In this document: positions 8,069-16,471 of the stretch, in pieces
How positions within the stretch are numbered: position 1 is the stretch's first letter
Layout: each line of letters begins with the position of its first letter
Origin: Calorimonas adulescens
Lineage (GTDB): Bacteria > Bacillota > Thermoanaerobacteria > Thermoanaerobacterales > UBA4877
Direction of reading: 5' to 3'
Assembly: GCF_008274215.1 (NCBI RefSeq)
Contig: NZ_VTPS01000021.1
Coordinates: 1-45,912 of the forward strand
DNA: 45,912 nt
Position numbers and translations under genes: made by a program
The notes under the pieces: generated by a model
The model's database searches: none
The model's input: the letters and a program-made list of their open reading frames with translations, nothing else
Told to the model about the DNA's origin: nothing

Positions 8069-9421
8069 TTATTTTACCGCCTGTATGGCTCTTTCCAGTC
8101 TGTTCAAAGCATCTTCTGCTTCATCCATTGTGTAGTTTAATGCAGGCAAAAGCCTTATGGATGATGTGCCCGCACCAAGAATCATAAGCCTTTCTTTATT
8201 TACTGCATTGTAGAGTATCTCATCCCTCTTTTCAGGAGATATCTTCTTGGTCCTCTTATTTTCTACAATCTCTATGCCCATCATCAGCCCTATCCCTCTC
8301 GCATCACCGATTATCTCATATTTATTTTTCATTTCATTTAACCGTGCCAGCATATATGCGCCTACACTCTTTGCATTCTCCATCAAATTGTGCTTCTCAA
8401 TATAATTAATCATAAACAGAGACATGAGGGCCATCCTCGGCTCAGCAGAAAAGGTTTCAGAGTGTCTGGAGCCTTTTGTAAACATCGGACTCCTGCCTAT
8501 GGTAGCACCCATTGGATATCCAGCACCCAGGGCTTTTGCTGTACATATAGTGTCTGGAGCAACATCATAGTTTTCTACTGCCCACCATTTTCCTGTTCGT
8601 CCTATACCTGCCTGTACCTCATCACATATAAGCTCGGCCGCATACTCATCAGCAACCTGCCTCAACCCTTTTACAAATGATGCTGGAGGCACTATTATGC
8701 CGCCTTCTCCGGATATTGGCTCGAACAATATGCCGGCAATGTCTGTCCCTTCCTGTTCTAGAGCCCTTCTTATCTCATTTACGCAGTATGCCTCTTCCTT
8801 ACATTCCTCCGGAGTCATATGGTAAGGACATCTATAGCAGTATGCATAAGGTACCCTGACAATCGGCAGGGCCTGAGGAAAATAGTTTCTCTGCGTAGAT
8901 TTGGAGGCTGTGAAGGAAATAGCATATCCTGTCCTCCCATGGAATGTGGGCCTGAATCCAACAAATCTGAACTTATGAGTCCTGTCTATAACTGATTTAA
9001 TGGCTGTTTCAACAGCCCTGGCTCCACTGGTTGTAAAAAACACCTGCTTATCCCAGTTGCCTGGTGCTATGGAGGCTAATTTTTCTGCCAGCAGGGTCTG
9101 AGGTATGGCATCGAAGTCCTGGCAGGGAAACTCTTCTGCCACATCTTTAATCTTCTCCTCAAAGACAACCATATCAGGGTTTCTAAAGCCTATTGCCCTT
9201 ACTGCAACACCGGATGTTACATCTAAGTATTCATTCCCCTCTATGTCCTTAAGTCTATTTCCCTTTGCTCCTGTGTGGTCAAGGACGGGATAAATGCCTC
9301 TATCCTGAGTGGATATACCTATTATTTTTTTAGCTCTTTCAGCCCAGTACTCTGATGTCATTGGCGCATCCTTTACCCCTGGATAAAGTTCCTCTAAGAT
9401 TTCTAAATCTTTCTTGTCCAT
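8069..9421 (-). CDS. Class III PLP-dependent aminotransferase (GabT/ArgD-like)
   Basis: A 450-residue fold-type I aminotransferase of class III, which move the omega-amino group of substrates such as 4-aminobutyrate, ornithine or lysine to a keto acid. The cofactor-binding lysine is in TAKALGAGYPMGA near residue 292; ICDEVQAGIGRTGKWWA near 255 supplies the aspartate that contacts PLP; FFTTSGARAVETAIKS near 130 is the phosphate-binding region. An insert with clustered cysteines (YCYRCPYHMTPEEC) near residue 195 is typical of a GabT-like subgroup. AGGAGG sits seven bases before the ATG. It is divergent from perR, and the 96-bp gap contains the PerR box. Substrate is not decided by sequence. Confidence 0.9.
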   Translation of the reverse strand: MDKKDLEILEELYPGVKDAPMTSEYWAERAKKIIGISTQDRGIYPVLDHTGAKGNRLKDIEGNEYLDVTSGVAVRAIGFRNPDMVVFEEKIKDVAEEFPCQDFDAIPQTLLAEKLASIAPGNWDKQVFFTTSGARAVETAIKSVIDRTHKFRFVGFRPTFHGRTGYAISFTASKSTQRNYFPQALPIVRVPYAYCYRCPYHMTPEECKEEAYCVNEIRRALEQEGTDIAGILFEPISGEGGIIVPPASFVKGLRQVADEYAAELICDEVQAGIGRTGKWWAVENYDVAPDTICTAKALGAGYPMGATIGRSPMFTKGSRHSETFSAEPRMALMSLFMINYIEKHNLMENAKSVGAYMLARLNEMKNKYEIIGDARGIGLMMGIEIVENKRTKKISPEKRDEILYNAVNKERLMILGAGTSSIRLLPALNYTMDEAEDALNRLERAIQAVK

Positions 9422-9444
9422 CTTTAAACCTCCTAAAATTTAAT

Positions 9445-9481
9445 TTGACTAAAATAGTCAATAGACTTATAATAAATATAA
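9445..9481 (+). promoter_or_regulatory. perR promoter with PerR box and -35 palindrome
   Basis: TTGACT (9445-9450) and TATAAT (9468-9473) are separated by 17 bases, a near-ideal sigma-A promoter for perR. A sequence TTATAATAAATATAA at 9467-9481 differs from the PerR consensus TTATAAT-N-ATTATAA at one base and covers the -10 box, pointing to autorepression. The -35 region itself forms a perfect inverted repeat TTGACT-N5-AGTCAA (9445-9461), a second possible operator that could also affect the divergent aminotransferase gene. Confidence 0.75.
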
Positions 9482-9517
9482 TAATTGTTATCCTCTAATA
9501 AAGGGTGGTGAGAAATT

Positions 9518-9934
9518 ATGGAAGATGCAGCATTACTGCTAAAGAAAAAAGGAATAAAAGTCACGCCACAGAGACTGGCAATATACCATCTGTTAAAAAA
9601 CACAAAGTCTCACCCAAGCGCAGATGTCATCTACAATAGTCTGTCCACTCAATTTCCAACAATGAGCCTGGCCACTGTGTACAAGACCCTTGATCTATTA
9701 AGCCATATTGGACTTATTCAAGAGTTAAATGTCGGTGAGGACAGTTTCAGGTATGATGCCAATGTAGAACCCCATCCACATATAATTTGTCTGAAATGTA
9801 AAAAAGTCGAAGATGTGGAAAACCATTTCACCGAGGAGTTAAAGGAAATCATATCTAAGAAAACAAATTATAAGGTAGTCTCACAACAACTCTATTTTTA
9901 TGGATACTGCCCTGAGTGCAGTAAAGGGGATTAA
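9518..9934 (+). CDS. perR: Fur-family regulator, probably the peroxide sensor PerR
   Basis: A 138-residue Fur-family repressor. The N-terminal winged helix (VTPQRLAIYHLL, then SLATVYKTLDLL as recognition region, about 15-70) is followed by a metal-binding dimerisation domain with HPHIICLKCKKV and a C-terminal YGYCPEC, the paired CxxC motifs of the structural zinc site. PerR is favoured over Fur or Zur because a near-perfect PerR box lies in its own promoter, and an autoregulated PerR is the usual arrangement in anaerobic Firmicutes. GGTGGTGAG precedes the ATG. It is convergent with the following class I/II aminotransferase gene, only 12 bases apart. Confidence 0.87.
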   Translation: MEDAALLLKKKGIKVTPQRLAIYHLLKNTKSHPSADVIYNSLSTQFPTMSLATVYKTLDLLSHIGLIQELNVGEDSFRYDANVEPHPHIICLKCKKVEDVENHFTEELKEIISKKTNYKVVSQQLYFYGYCPECSKGD

Positions 9935-9946
9935 TACATCCTCTTT

Positions 9947-11110
9947 TTATAACTTTTTCAAGAAATCCCTCATTCTCTTTGCAGCTTCTTTGAGATCGTC
10001 CATGGAACTGGCATAGGATAAACGTATAAACCCTTCACCGTTTTTCCCGAAGGCAGTGCCAGGTACAACCGCTACCTTCCCCTCGTATAGGAGCCTGGTA
10101 GCAAACTCGTCAGAGGTAAGGCTTGTATTCTTTATGGATGGGAATATATAGAACGCCCCCCGTGGTTCAAAACAATGAAGTCCCATGTTCCTTACCTCAT
10201 CAAGTAAAAATTTTCTCCTCTTGTCATATTCCTCTACCATATTTTTTATGTCATTATCGCCATTCTTTAATGCCTCTATAGCAGCATACTGTCCCATTGA
10301 AGGGGCACATGTAACTGTATATTGATGTACTTTTACCATTTCTTTTATAAAGCCCTCCGGCGCAGCAATATACCCAAGCCTCCAACCAGTCATGGCATAG
10401 GTTTTGGAAAAACCGTTTACAGTTATTGTTCTATCCCACATATCCGGCAGGCTGGCAAAGGACGTATAGTCCACACCATAAGTGAGCTCACTATATATCT
10501 CATCGGATATGACAATAAGGTCACGCCTCTTTACCACCTCTGCTATGGCAGCCAGTTCGTCTCTTGTCATTATGGCGCCGGTCGGATTATTGGGATAATT
10601 AAGTATCAGGACCTTTGTCCTCTCCGTTATATTGCTCTCCAGTATATCCGGCCTCAATATAAAGTTATCCTCTTCAAAGGTAGGCACAAACTTCGGCACC
10701 GCCCCGGCCATAATGACACACGGCTTATATGTAACAAAGGATGGCTGTGGTATTATGACCTCATCCCCCTCTGATACCAGTGCGCGCAGAGCCGTATCAA
10801 TGGCCTGGCTTACACCTATGGTCACTATGATCTCTGTATCTGGGTTATAGGTTATGCTGTGTCTTCTGGAAAGAAAATGGGAAATCTCCTTCCTCAGTTC
10901 TAAAAGTCCCATGTTGTGGGTATAAAATGTATGTCCTTCATTTAGAGCCTTAACTGCAGCGTCTATTATATGTTTTGGCGTTACAAAGTCTGGCTGGCCA
11001 AGACTCAGAGATATGGCCCCTTTCACCTCTCCCGCCATGTTGAAAAAATGACGTATTTCAGAGGTTTGAATTGATTTTACCCTGTCTGATAAGTACCTTT
11101 CCTGTTCCAT
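9947..11110 (-). CDS. Class I/II aminotransferase (PatA/AspC-like)
   Basis: A 387-residue PLP enzyme of aminotransferase class I/II, probably acting on aspartate, aromatic or N-acetyl-diaminopimelate-type substrates. Motifs seen are LSLGQPDFVTP near residue 37, LNYPNNPTGAIM near 170, SDEIYSELTY near 202 and the Schiff-base lysine in NGFSKTYAMTGWRLGYIA near 233. Length is normal. GAGGTG lies upstream of the ATG. It is the last minus-strand gene after cobC with 60 AT-rich bases between them and no terminator seen, so it may be partly transcribed from the cobalamin operon. Confidence 0.88.
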   Translation of the reverse strand: MEQERYLSDRVKSIQTSEIRHFFNMAGEVKGAISLSLGQPDFVTPKHIIDAAVKALNEGHTFYTHNMGLLELRKEISHFLSRRHSITYNPDTEIIVTIGVSQAIDTALRALVSEGDEVIIPQPSFVTYKPCVIMAGAVPKFVPTFEEDNFILRPDILESNITERTKVLILNYPNNPTGAIMTRDELAAIAEVVKRRDLIVISDEIYSELTYGVDYTSFASLPDMWDRTITVNGFSKTYAMTGWRLGYIAAPEGFIKEMVKVHQYTVTCAPSMGQYAAIEALKNGDNDIKNMVEEYDKRRKFLLDEVRNMGLHCFEPRGAFYIFPSIKNTSLTSDEFATRLLYEGKVAVVPGTAFGKNGEGFIRLSYASSMDDLKEAAKRMRDFLKKL

Positions 11111-11170
11111 TTGTTCACCTCTTTTTCTATAATTATTTTATATATTCTACATATTTTTTAAAAATCCTCT

Positions 11171-11752
11171 TTAATAAAATGGATACGGTTTATAAACCGG
11201 TGCATTCTTTCCATTTAATTGATAAAATGAGGCATAGCTGCAGTCAATGTTAAAAAACTGGCGCACATCATCATACCAGATTTTTGATATCACAGACTTT
11301 ATAAACCCGGCATGGGATACAAAGAGGATATTGCCGGTAAATTCACCAGCATATCGTTCAAAACATGCAGCAGATTTATTTATGTAATTTACTACATTAT
11401 CCCCTTGAGGAAAGGTAAACAAAAGAGGCCTGGCCATATATTCCTCCCACTCCTCCCGATATTCCTTCTCAATTTCGTTGTAACTCAGTGCCTCCCAGAG
11501 TCCAAAGTCAATTTCAGCAAGACATTCCTCTATAATAAGTCGTGTATCCTTCTGCAAAGCTATCTGTTCAGCAACGCCCCTGCACCTTTTAAGTGGACTG
11601 GATATCACCATATCGAGCTTTATATCCTTGAAATATGCTTTTATTCTTTCCGCCTGTTTCAGACCGTTCTCAGAAAGTTCGGCATTTGTCCTGCCTATGT
11701 ATCTTCCCTTTCCCTTTATTTCAGGGTGCCTTAAGAGATAGATGCTTCTCAC
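11171..11752 (-). CDS. cobC: Alpha-ribazole phosphatase / histidine phosphatase family protein
   Basis: A phosphoglycerate-mutase-like histidine phosphatase of about 193 residues; CobC removes the 5'-phosphate from alpha-ribazole phosphate or adenosylcobalamin phosphate at the end of B12 synthesis. The catalytic histidine is in IYLLRHPE near residue 7 (RHP rather than the common RHG) and the second histidine in FVSHAGF. A long in-frame extension upstream overlaps cobS; I reject it because the GTG at 11752 overlaps the cobS stop as GTGA and has GGGGGT upstream. Last gene of the cobalamin run. A general phosphatase is possible, but the operon position supports CobC. Confidence 0.85.
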   Translation of the reverse strand: MRSIYLLRHPEIKGKGRYIGRTNAELSENGLKQAERIKAYFKDIKLDMVISSPLKRCRGVAEQIALQKDTRLIIEECLAEIDFGLWEALSYNEIEKEYREEWEEYMARPLLFTFPQGDNVVNYINKSAACFERYAGEFTGNILFVSHAGFIKSVISKIWYDDVRQFFNIDCSYASFYQLNGKNAPVYKPYPFY

Positions 11753-12477
11753 CACAACACCCCCATTATGTCTCCTGTCAGAAGGAACACTATCTCGGAA
11801 ATCACGAGGGAAGCTCCCAGCACATCCCCGTTGATCCCGCCAAGGCGTGACGACATATTTTTTGCAAACATCAATGAGGCCGCTATGGAGGCTACAGATG
11901 GTACAACAAACCTCATGCCAAGCAGAAAAAAGCCAATTATACATGATATAGATGTTGCTATGGCCAATTCCCTTATGCCAGCACTCTTGCTGAAGAGATA
12001 CCCGAGTCCCTCATTCTTTGCGGGTTTATACAATGATGAAACCACAGTCATTGTCCACCTGCCGGCTATTGGGAAAAAAAACAGAAACCTATAGTCTGCA
12101 GACCTTAAAAGGGTAAAGTAAAAAAGGAGTGCTATAGAGACAGACGCAGCAGCAAAAGTGCCAATTCTGCTATCTTTCATGACATTCATAAGCGCTTCTT
12201 CTTTTTTACCACTGGCCAGGCCATCAAAACAATCAGCCATACCATCCAAATGAAACCCCAGTGTAAGATAGACATACATTGTAAGAGCAAGCAAAGCGGC
12301 AATCTCCCTGCCAAGTGGTTCTGTCAGGTATATTATGCCAGCAACCACACCTCCTGGTATTATGCCAACCAGAGGGAAAAAGGCCGTACACCTGGAAAAG
12401 TCATCATCCTCCGGTTTTAAGTCAATATATACCGGTGTCCTGATAAGAAACATAATAGCCATCAATAAGTGCTTCAT
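11749..12477 (-). CDS. cobS: Adenosylcobinamide-GDP ribazoletransferase (cobalamin synthase)
   Basis: CobS is an integral membrane enzyme that joins adenosylcobinamide-GDP to alpha-ribazole (phosphate), the final coupling in B12 synthesis. The protein of about 242 residues is strongly hydrophobic with several membrane segments and contains the family motif GFHLDGMADCFDGLASG (about 75-92), whose aspartates bind magnesium, and a C-terminal SSRLGGINGDVLGA. I place the start at the ATG at 12477; an in-frame TTG at 12483 has better spacing to the AAGGGG site and cannot be excluded. It follows cobU by a few bases and its stop overlaps the cobC start. Confidence 0.93.
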   Translation of the reverse strand: MKHLLMAIMFLIRTPVYIDLKPEDDDFSRCTAFFPLVGIIPGGVVAGIIYLTEPLGREIAALLALTMYVYLTLGFHLDGMADCFDGLASGKKEEALMNVMKDSRIGTFAAASVSIALLFYFTLLRSADYRFLFFFPIAGRWTMTVVSSLYKPAKNEGLGYLFSKSAGIRELAIATSISCIIGFFLLGMRFVVPSVASIAASLMFAKNMSSRLGGINGDVLGASLVISEIVFLLTGDIMGVLW

Positions 12478-12485
12478 CGTCAAAA

Positions 12486-13040
12486 TTACCCCTTTATCTT
12501 GACAGCTATACCTGATACCATAAGATATACAGTGTCGCTGATCTCTGCAAGTCTCTGGTTTACAAAGCCGGCGATATCGCGAAATGCCCTGCCCAGTGGA
12601 TACTCAGGGACAAGCGACATACCCACCTCATTGGTGACGATGATAAACCTGCCCTCAAAGCACCTTATACCATCTATAAGCTTGCCTATCTCCCCCATTA
12701 CCTCTTTCTCCGCCCTGTCAAAGTCGGACATCGACGCCTTATCCCAGTCTATATTTAAGTCCAGCATTAAATTACTCACCATGACGGTAATGCAGTCTAA
12801 GAGTATTGCCTTTGAGTGGCTGTGTCCAGCTATCACCCTGTCCAGATCCCTGTATTTTTCCACAGTAATCCAACTGTCGGGCCTTCTCTGCCTGTGCTTA
12901 TCTATCCTGTGCCTCATCTCAACATCCACAGGAATGGATGTGGCTATATAGGTAACCGCATCAAAACCTGATGCCAGTTGTTCCGCCATGCGGCTCTTGC
13001 CCGACCTTGCCCCTCCGGTAACCAGTATTGTTTCAGCCAT
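12486..13040 (-). CDS. cobU: Adenosylcobinamide kinase / adenosylcobinamide-phosphate guanylyltransferase
   Basis: CobU phosphorylates adenosylcobinamide and then attaches GMP from GTP. The 184-residue protein opens with VTGGARSGKS (about 7-16), the P-loop of the family, has YIATSIPVDVEMRHRI near residue 32 and the C-terminal signature EVGMSLVPEYPLGRAFRD. Length is normal. GGAGGAG precedes the ATG, and the start overlaps the end of cobD by eight bases, a sign of translational coupling in the operon. Confidence 0.95.
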   Translation of the reverse strand: MAETILVTGGARSGKSRMAEQLASGFDAVTYIATSIPVDVEMRHRIDKHRQRRPDSWITVEKYRDLDRVIAGHSHSKAILLDCITVMVSNLMLDLNIDWDKASMSDFDRAEKEVMGEIGKLIDGIRCFEGRFIIVTNEVGMSLVPEYPLGRAFRDIAGFVNQRLAEISDTVYLMVSGIAVKIKG

Positions 13041-14067
13041 TTAACGTCTCCTCCAGTGCAATTAATAATTGTTCATTGAGCCCCCTGTCCTTAACAGCTA
13101 TCCTTATAAACCTCGTATCAAGGCCAGGTATGTTGGAAAGGTCTCTTATTAGAAATCCTTTTTCTATCATCCTTGCCTTGAGTTCCGTTGAGGTAATAGA
13201 ATCCAATCTTATCATAAAAAAGTTGGCACAGGATGGATAGGTATATATCTTTTTTATCCTCTTTAGACGCCATGCCATGTATGGTCTTTCTTCATTTATC
13301 CATTCCCTTGTCCTGTTAATATAATTGGTATCGAAAAAAATGGGTCCGATCCTTGAGGCAAAGGCATTTAATGGCCATGATGGCTGCACTCTTTTAAGTT
13401 TTGATATGACTTCCTCCGAAGAAAAGGCGTACCCCAGCCTCAGCCCAGGCATTCCAAAAAACTTAGTGGCGGCCCTCAGAACAATGAGACCAGTATATTC
13501 CGATATGTATTCGGCCATCGTGTAGCCCCTCTCAAAGCAAAACTCCATGAAGGCTTCATCTACTATAACATAGGCATTTTCCCCTCTGGCCTGGCCAATA
13601 AGGTCCAAAATTACTTCCCTATCATACAGGACACCAGTGGGGTTATTGGGATTACATATAAATACCGCATCATAGTCTAAGCCATTCAGGTCTACTTTGT
13701 CTGGCTCAAAATCGTGCTCCTCCTTGAGATAATAGACTGTGGGCGAGGCCCCATGGGCCAGAGAGGCCAACCTGTATTCGTCAAAGGTAGGGCCAATTAT
13801 TATAGGCCTCTTTATACCAAGCCCTGCTATTATAATGTGTATAACCTCGGAAAGGCCGTTCCCAACCATGACATTTTCACATTTAACCCCCATATATTCT
13901 GAAATATTCCTTGTTATATCCCTGTTCTCCTCATCAGGATAGCATGTAAGCAAATCAATATTCTTTAAAACCGGTATCGCAGAATCAGGGATCCCCAGTG
14001 GATTAATGTTCGATGAAAAGTCTACAATGCCTTCCCTTCCATAAATATCACCACCATGCACCTGCAT
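13033..14067 (-). CDS. cobD: L-threonine-O-3-phosphate decarboxylase CobD
   Basis: A PLP enzyme of aminotransferase fold that makes (R)-1-amino-2-propanol phosphate, the linker for the nucleotide loop of B12. Of 344 residues, HGGDIYGREGIVDFSSNINPLG at the N-terminus is characteristic of CobD as opposed to histidinol-phosphate aminotransferase. CNPNNPTG (138-145) and the PLP lysine K202 in RAATKFFGMPGLRLGY are present. GGTGAGG lies seven bases before the ATG, inside the last codons of cbiB (20-base overlap). It works with the CbiB product encoded just upstream. Confidence 0.93.
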   Translation of the reverse strand: MQVHGGDIYGREGIVDFSSNINPLGIPDSAIPVLKNIDLLTCYPDEENRDITRNISEYMGVKCENVMVGNGLSEVIHIIIAGLGIKRPIIIGPTFDEYRLASLAHGASPTVYYLKEEHDFEPDKVDLNGLDYDAVFICNPNNPTGVLYDREVILDLIGQARGENAYVIVDEAFMEFCFERGYTMAEYISEYTGLIVLRAATKFFGMPGLRLGYAFSSEEVISKLKRVQPSWPLNAFASRIGPIFFDTNYINRTREWINEERPYMAWRLKRIKKIYTYPSCANFFMIRLDSITSTELKARMIEKGFLIRDLSNIPGLDTRFIRIAVKDRGLNEQLLIALEETLNG

Positions 14068-14992
14068 ATAAATACCTCACCCCGCAAAATATTATCATGG
14101 TAACAAATCCTGTGGCATAAGCTAAATGCACTGCATTCCTTATATCTTCCCGCTCAAGCTCCTGTCTCTTGCCTCCGATAATTGGCTTCTTCGATGGCAC
14201 GCCATTGTAATAGTTGAGGCCGCCAAGCTTTATACCCATAGCACCAGCAAAGCACGCCTCACCATGCCCGCTGTTGGGTGAGGGATTTTTAAGCCTGTCA
14301 CGCATGCCCACGCTGAGAGACTTATTAAAATCCATACCGATGAACAGCGCCGCCGTGGGTATAAGGAAAAGGGACAGCCTTGCAGGCAGAAAGTTCAAAA
14401 GGTCGTCGGTCCTGGCAGATGCCCAGCCAAAATCCATGTACCTCTCATTTTTGTATCCCACCATAGAATCTAAGGTGCTCACAGCCTTAAAGGCCAGGCC
14501 GGCTGGAGCTCCAAAAAGGATAATATAGAAAAGCGGGGATATAAAACCATCCACTATATTTTCTGCCACCGTCTCCACCGCAGCCCTTATTATCTCATTC
14601 TCATTCAAGCAGTCCGTGTCCCTGCCCACTATCATTGAAAGATTTTTCCTGGCCATAACCACATCATTGTCCATGAGGCTATGGTAGACTCTCATGGCCT
14701 CATTGCCAAGGTCTCTCAGAGATAAACAAAAAAATATCATTAAAATATCCACAATATGGTACAACAGCCGGTACGGGGACAGTACTTTTAATATACTATA
14801 TGGTATTATCCATGCAGTAAATGCAGTCACGGCAAGAAGCACAAGACCAGTAAGGCGTTTGGGCAGTTTGACAGGGTAGAGGACACCCTCCACAACATTT
14901 ATAAGCCTCCCTATAAGCCTTACAGGATGTAATAAAAATGCAGGGTCTCCAAGAATAAAGTCAAGGACAAATGCTATTACAACATCAACCAT
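14048..14992 (-). CDS. cbiB: Adenosylcobinamide-phosphate synthase CbiB
   Basis: CbiB is a membrane protein that attaches aminopropanol (phosphate) to adenosylcobyric acid. The 314-residue protein has the family opening FVLDFILGDPAFLLHPVRLIGRLIN (about 7-30) split around GDP and HPVR, then SMIVGRDTDCLNE and the conserved NSGHGEACFAGAMGIKLGG near 255. Several hydrophobic helices are visible. Its start overlaps the cobQ stop by eight bases and its end overlaps the cobD start. Called cobD in aerobic-pathway nomenclature. Confidence 0.94.
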   Translation of the reverse strand: MVDVVIAFVLDFILGDPAFLLHPVRLIGRLINVVEGVLYPVKLPKRLTGLVLLAVTAFTAWIIPYSILKVLSPYRLLYHIVDILMIFFCLSLRDLGNEAMRVYHSLMDNDVVMARKNLSMIVGRDTDCLNENEIIRAAVETVAENIVDGFISPLFYIILFGAPAGLAFKAVSTLDSMVGYKNERYMDFGWASARTDDLLNFLPARLSLFLIPTAALFIGMDFNKSLSVGMRDRLKNPSPNSGHGEACFAGAMGIKLGGLNYYNGVPSKKPIIGGKRQELEREDIRNAVHLAYATGFVTMIIFCGVRYLYAGAWW

Positions 14993-16454
14993 TCAACAGG
15001 TCATATACCGTATTCATATCAATGGAGGCCCTGACCATTTCTGCAAGCCTGTTGTACTCTTCCTCTTTTTTTGCAATGTAATCCACCTCAACATCTACCG
15101 GCTTGAGTCCCTTGTATCTCCTGATGTTGTTTATAACCCCAAGCGTAAACCTGTGGTTTTCAAATATCCCATGTAGATATGTCCCCAAGGCCCTTCCAGA
15201 AAAATCTACTGCTATCAAGCCATTTTGGGATACAGTATATTCATCCTTTGGGGGCGTCCTGCCCATGTGTATCTCATATCCGGTCACCTCTACACCATTT
15301 AGCCCTGCTGTAAGTCCCCTTTCCTCCGTTATATAGTCCCTTGAATTGATGGTTAACTTTCCAGGCTCAAATATGGTCTCCAAACCAAATATGCCAAGTC
15401 CCTCAGCATCTTCACCACTTTCCAATCCCAGCGGGTCACTTATCCTTCTTCCCATCATCTGATATCCCCCGCATATGCCTATTACACAGGCACCTTCATT
15501 ATAAAGCTCAACTATCCTCTCTGCTATACCACTATTCTTAAGCGCATTTAAGTCCCCTATGGTGTTCTTTGAGCCCGGTATTACCACAAGGTCAGGCCTG
15601 CCAAGCTCCTCTACGCTTTTTACATACCTGAGGTTGACACCGGGATAGTACAGGAGTGGGTCAAAGTCAGTAAAGTTCGATATATGGGGCAGATATATGA
15701 CGGCTATATCCACATCGCCGCCCCTCGATATATTGTGCTCTGAGGGTGTATCCTCCTCATCAATCCTCAAATTCATATAGGGTACCACACCTATTGTGGG
15801 CAGGCCTGTAATATCTCTCAACATGTCCAGGCCAGGCCTCAGTATCTCATAGTCCCCTCTAAACTTATTTATAATAAACCCCTTTATTCTTTCCCTGTCT
15901 TTCGCGGGCAAAAGCTCCAGTGTCCCCACAAAAGATGCAAAAACGCCACCCCTGTCTATGTCACCCACCAGGAGCACGGGACAGTCTATAAGCCTCGCCA
16001 TTCCCATATTCACAATATCATTCTCCATGAGATTTATCTCAGCAGGACTGCCCGCTCCCTCCAGTATTACATAGTCATATTCACTCTTAAGTTCGATAAA
16101 TGTCTCATACAGCAGCTCCCTTACCCTTGTCTTATACCCCTCATACCTCTTGGCATCCATATCGCTCATGACCTTTCCCATAACTATCACCTGAGACCCG
16201 GAGTCAGAGGTCGGCTTCAGCAGGATAGGGTTCATCCTTACATCAGGCCTTACACCTGCAGCCTCAGCCTGCATAGCCTGAGCCCTTCCCATCTCCAGGC
16301 CGTCATAGGTAACATAGGAGTTCAAGGCCATATTCTGAGCCTTAAACGGTGCCACCTTAAAGCCATCCTGTTTCAATATCCTCAACAGTGCTGCAGTCAT
16401 TATACTCTTACCTACATGGGAAGAGGTACCCTGTATCATTAAACACCCTTTCAT
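14985..16454 (-). CDS. cobQ: Cobyric acid synthase (CobQ/CbiP)
   Basis: CobQ uses glutamine and ATP to amidate four side chains of adenosylcobyrinic acid a,c-diamide, giving adenosylcobyric acid. The 489-residue protein has an N-terminal dethiobiotin-synthetase-like ATPase domain (MIQGTSSHVGKS, residues 6-17; LEGAGSPAEINL near 130) and a C-terminal class I glutaminase domain with the cysteine in VIGICGGYQMMGRR near 330 and the histidine in GTYLHGIFEN near 433. AGGAGG precedes the ATG. Its presence shows the cell handles cobyrinate-level intermediates and not only salvaged cobinamide; corrin-ring genes must lie elsewhere or be absent. Confidence 0.96.
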   Translation of the reverse strand: MKGCLMIQGTSSHVGKSIMTAALLRILKQDGFKVAPFKAQNMALNSYVTYDGLEMGRAQAMQAEAAGVRPDVRMNPILLKPTSDSGSQVIVMGKVMSDMDAKRYEGYKTRVRELLYETFIELKSEYDYVILEGAGSPAEINLMENDIVNMGMARLIDCPVLLVGDIDRGGVFASFVGTLELLPAKDRERIKGFIINKFRGDYEILRPGLDMLRDITGLPTIGVVPYMNLRIDEEDTPSEHNISRGGDVDIAVIYLPHISNFTDFDPLLYYPGVNLRYVKSVEELGRPDLVVIPGSKNTIGDLNALKNSGIAERIVELYNEGACVIGICGGYQMMGRRISDPLGLESGEDAEGLGIFGLETIFEPGKLTINSRDYITEERGLTAGLNGVEVTGYEIHMGRTPPKDEYTVSQNGLIAVDFSGRALGTYLHGIFENHRFTLGVINNIRRYKGLKPVDVEVDYIAKKEEEYNRLAEMVRASIDMNTVYDLLNG

Positions 16455-16471
16455 ACTGTCTACCTCCTGTG

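Noticed and set aside
11171-11944. Longer version of the CobC-like protein starting inside cobS
   Set aside because: The 64 extra residues overlap the conserved C-terminus of cobS in another frame and do not look like a phosphatase; a GTG overlapping the cobS stop gives the normal length.
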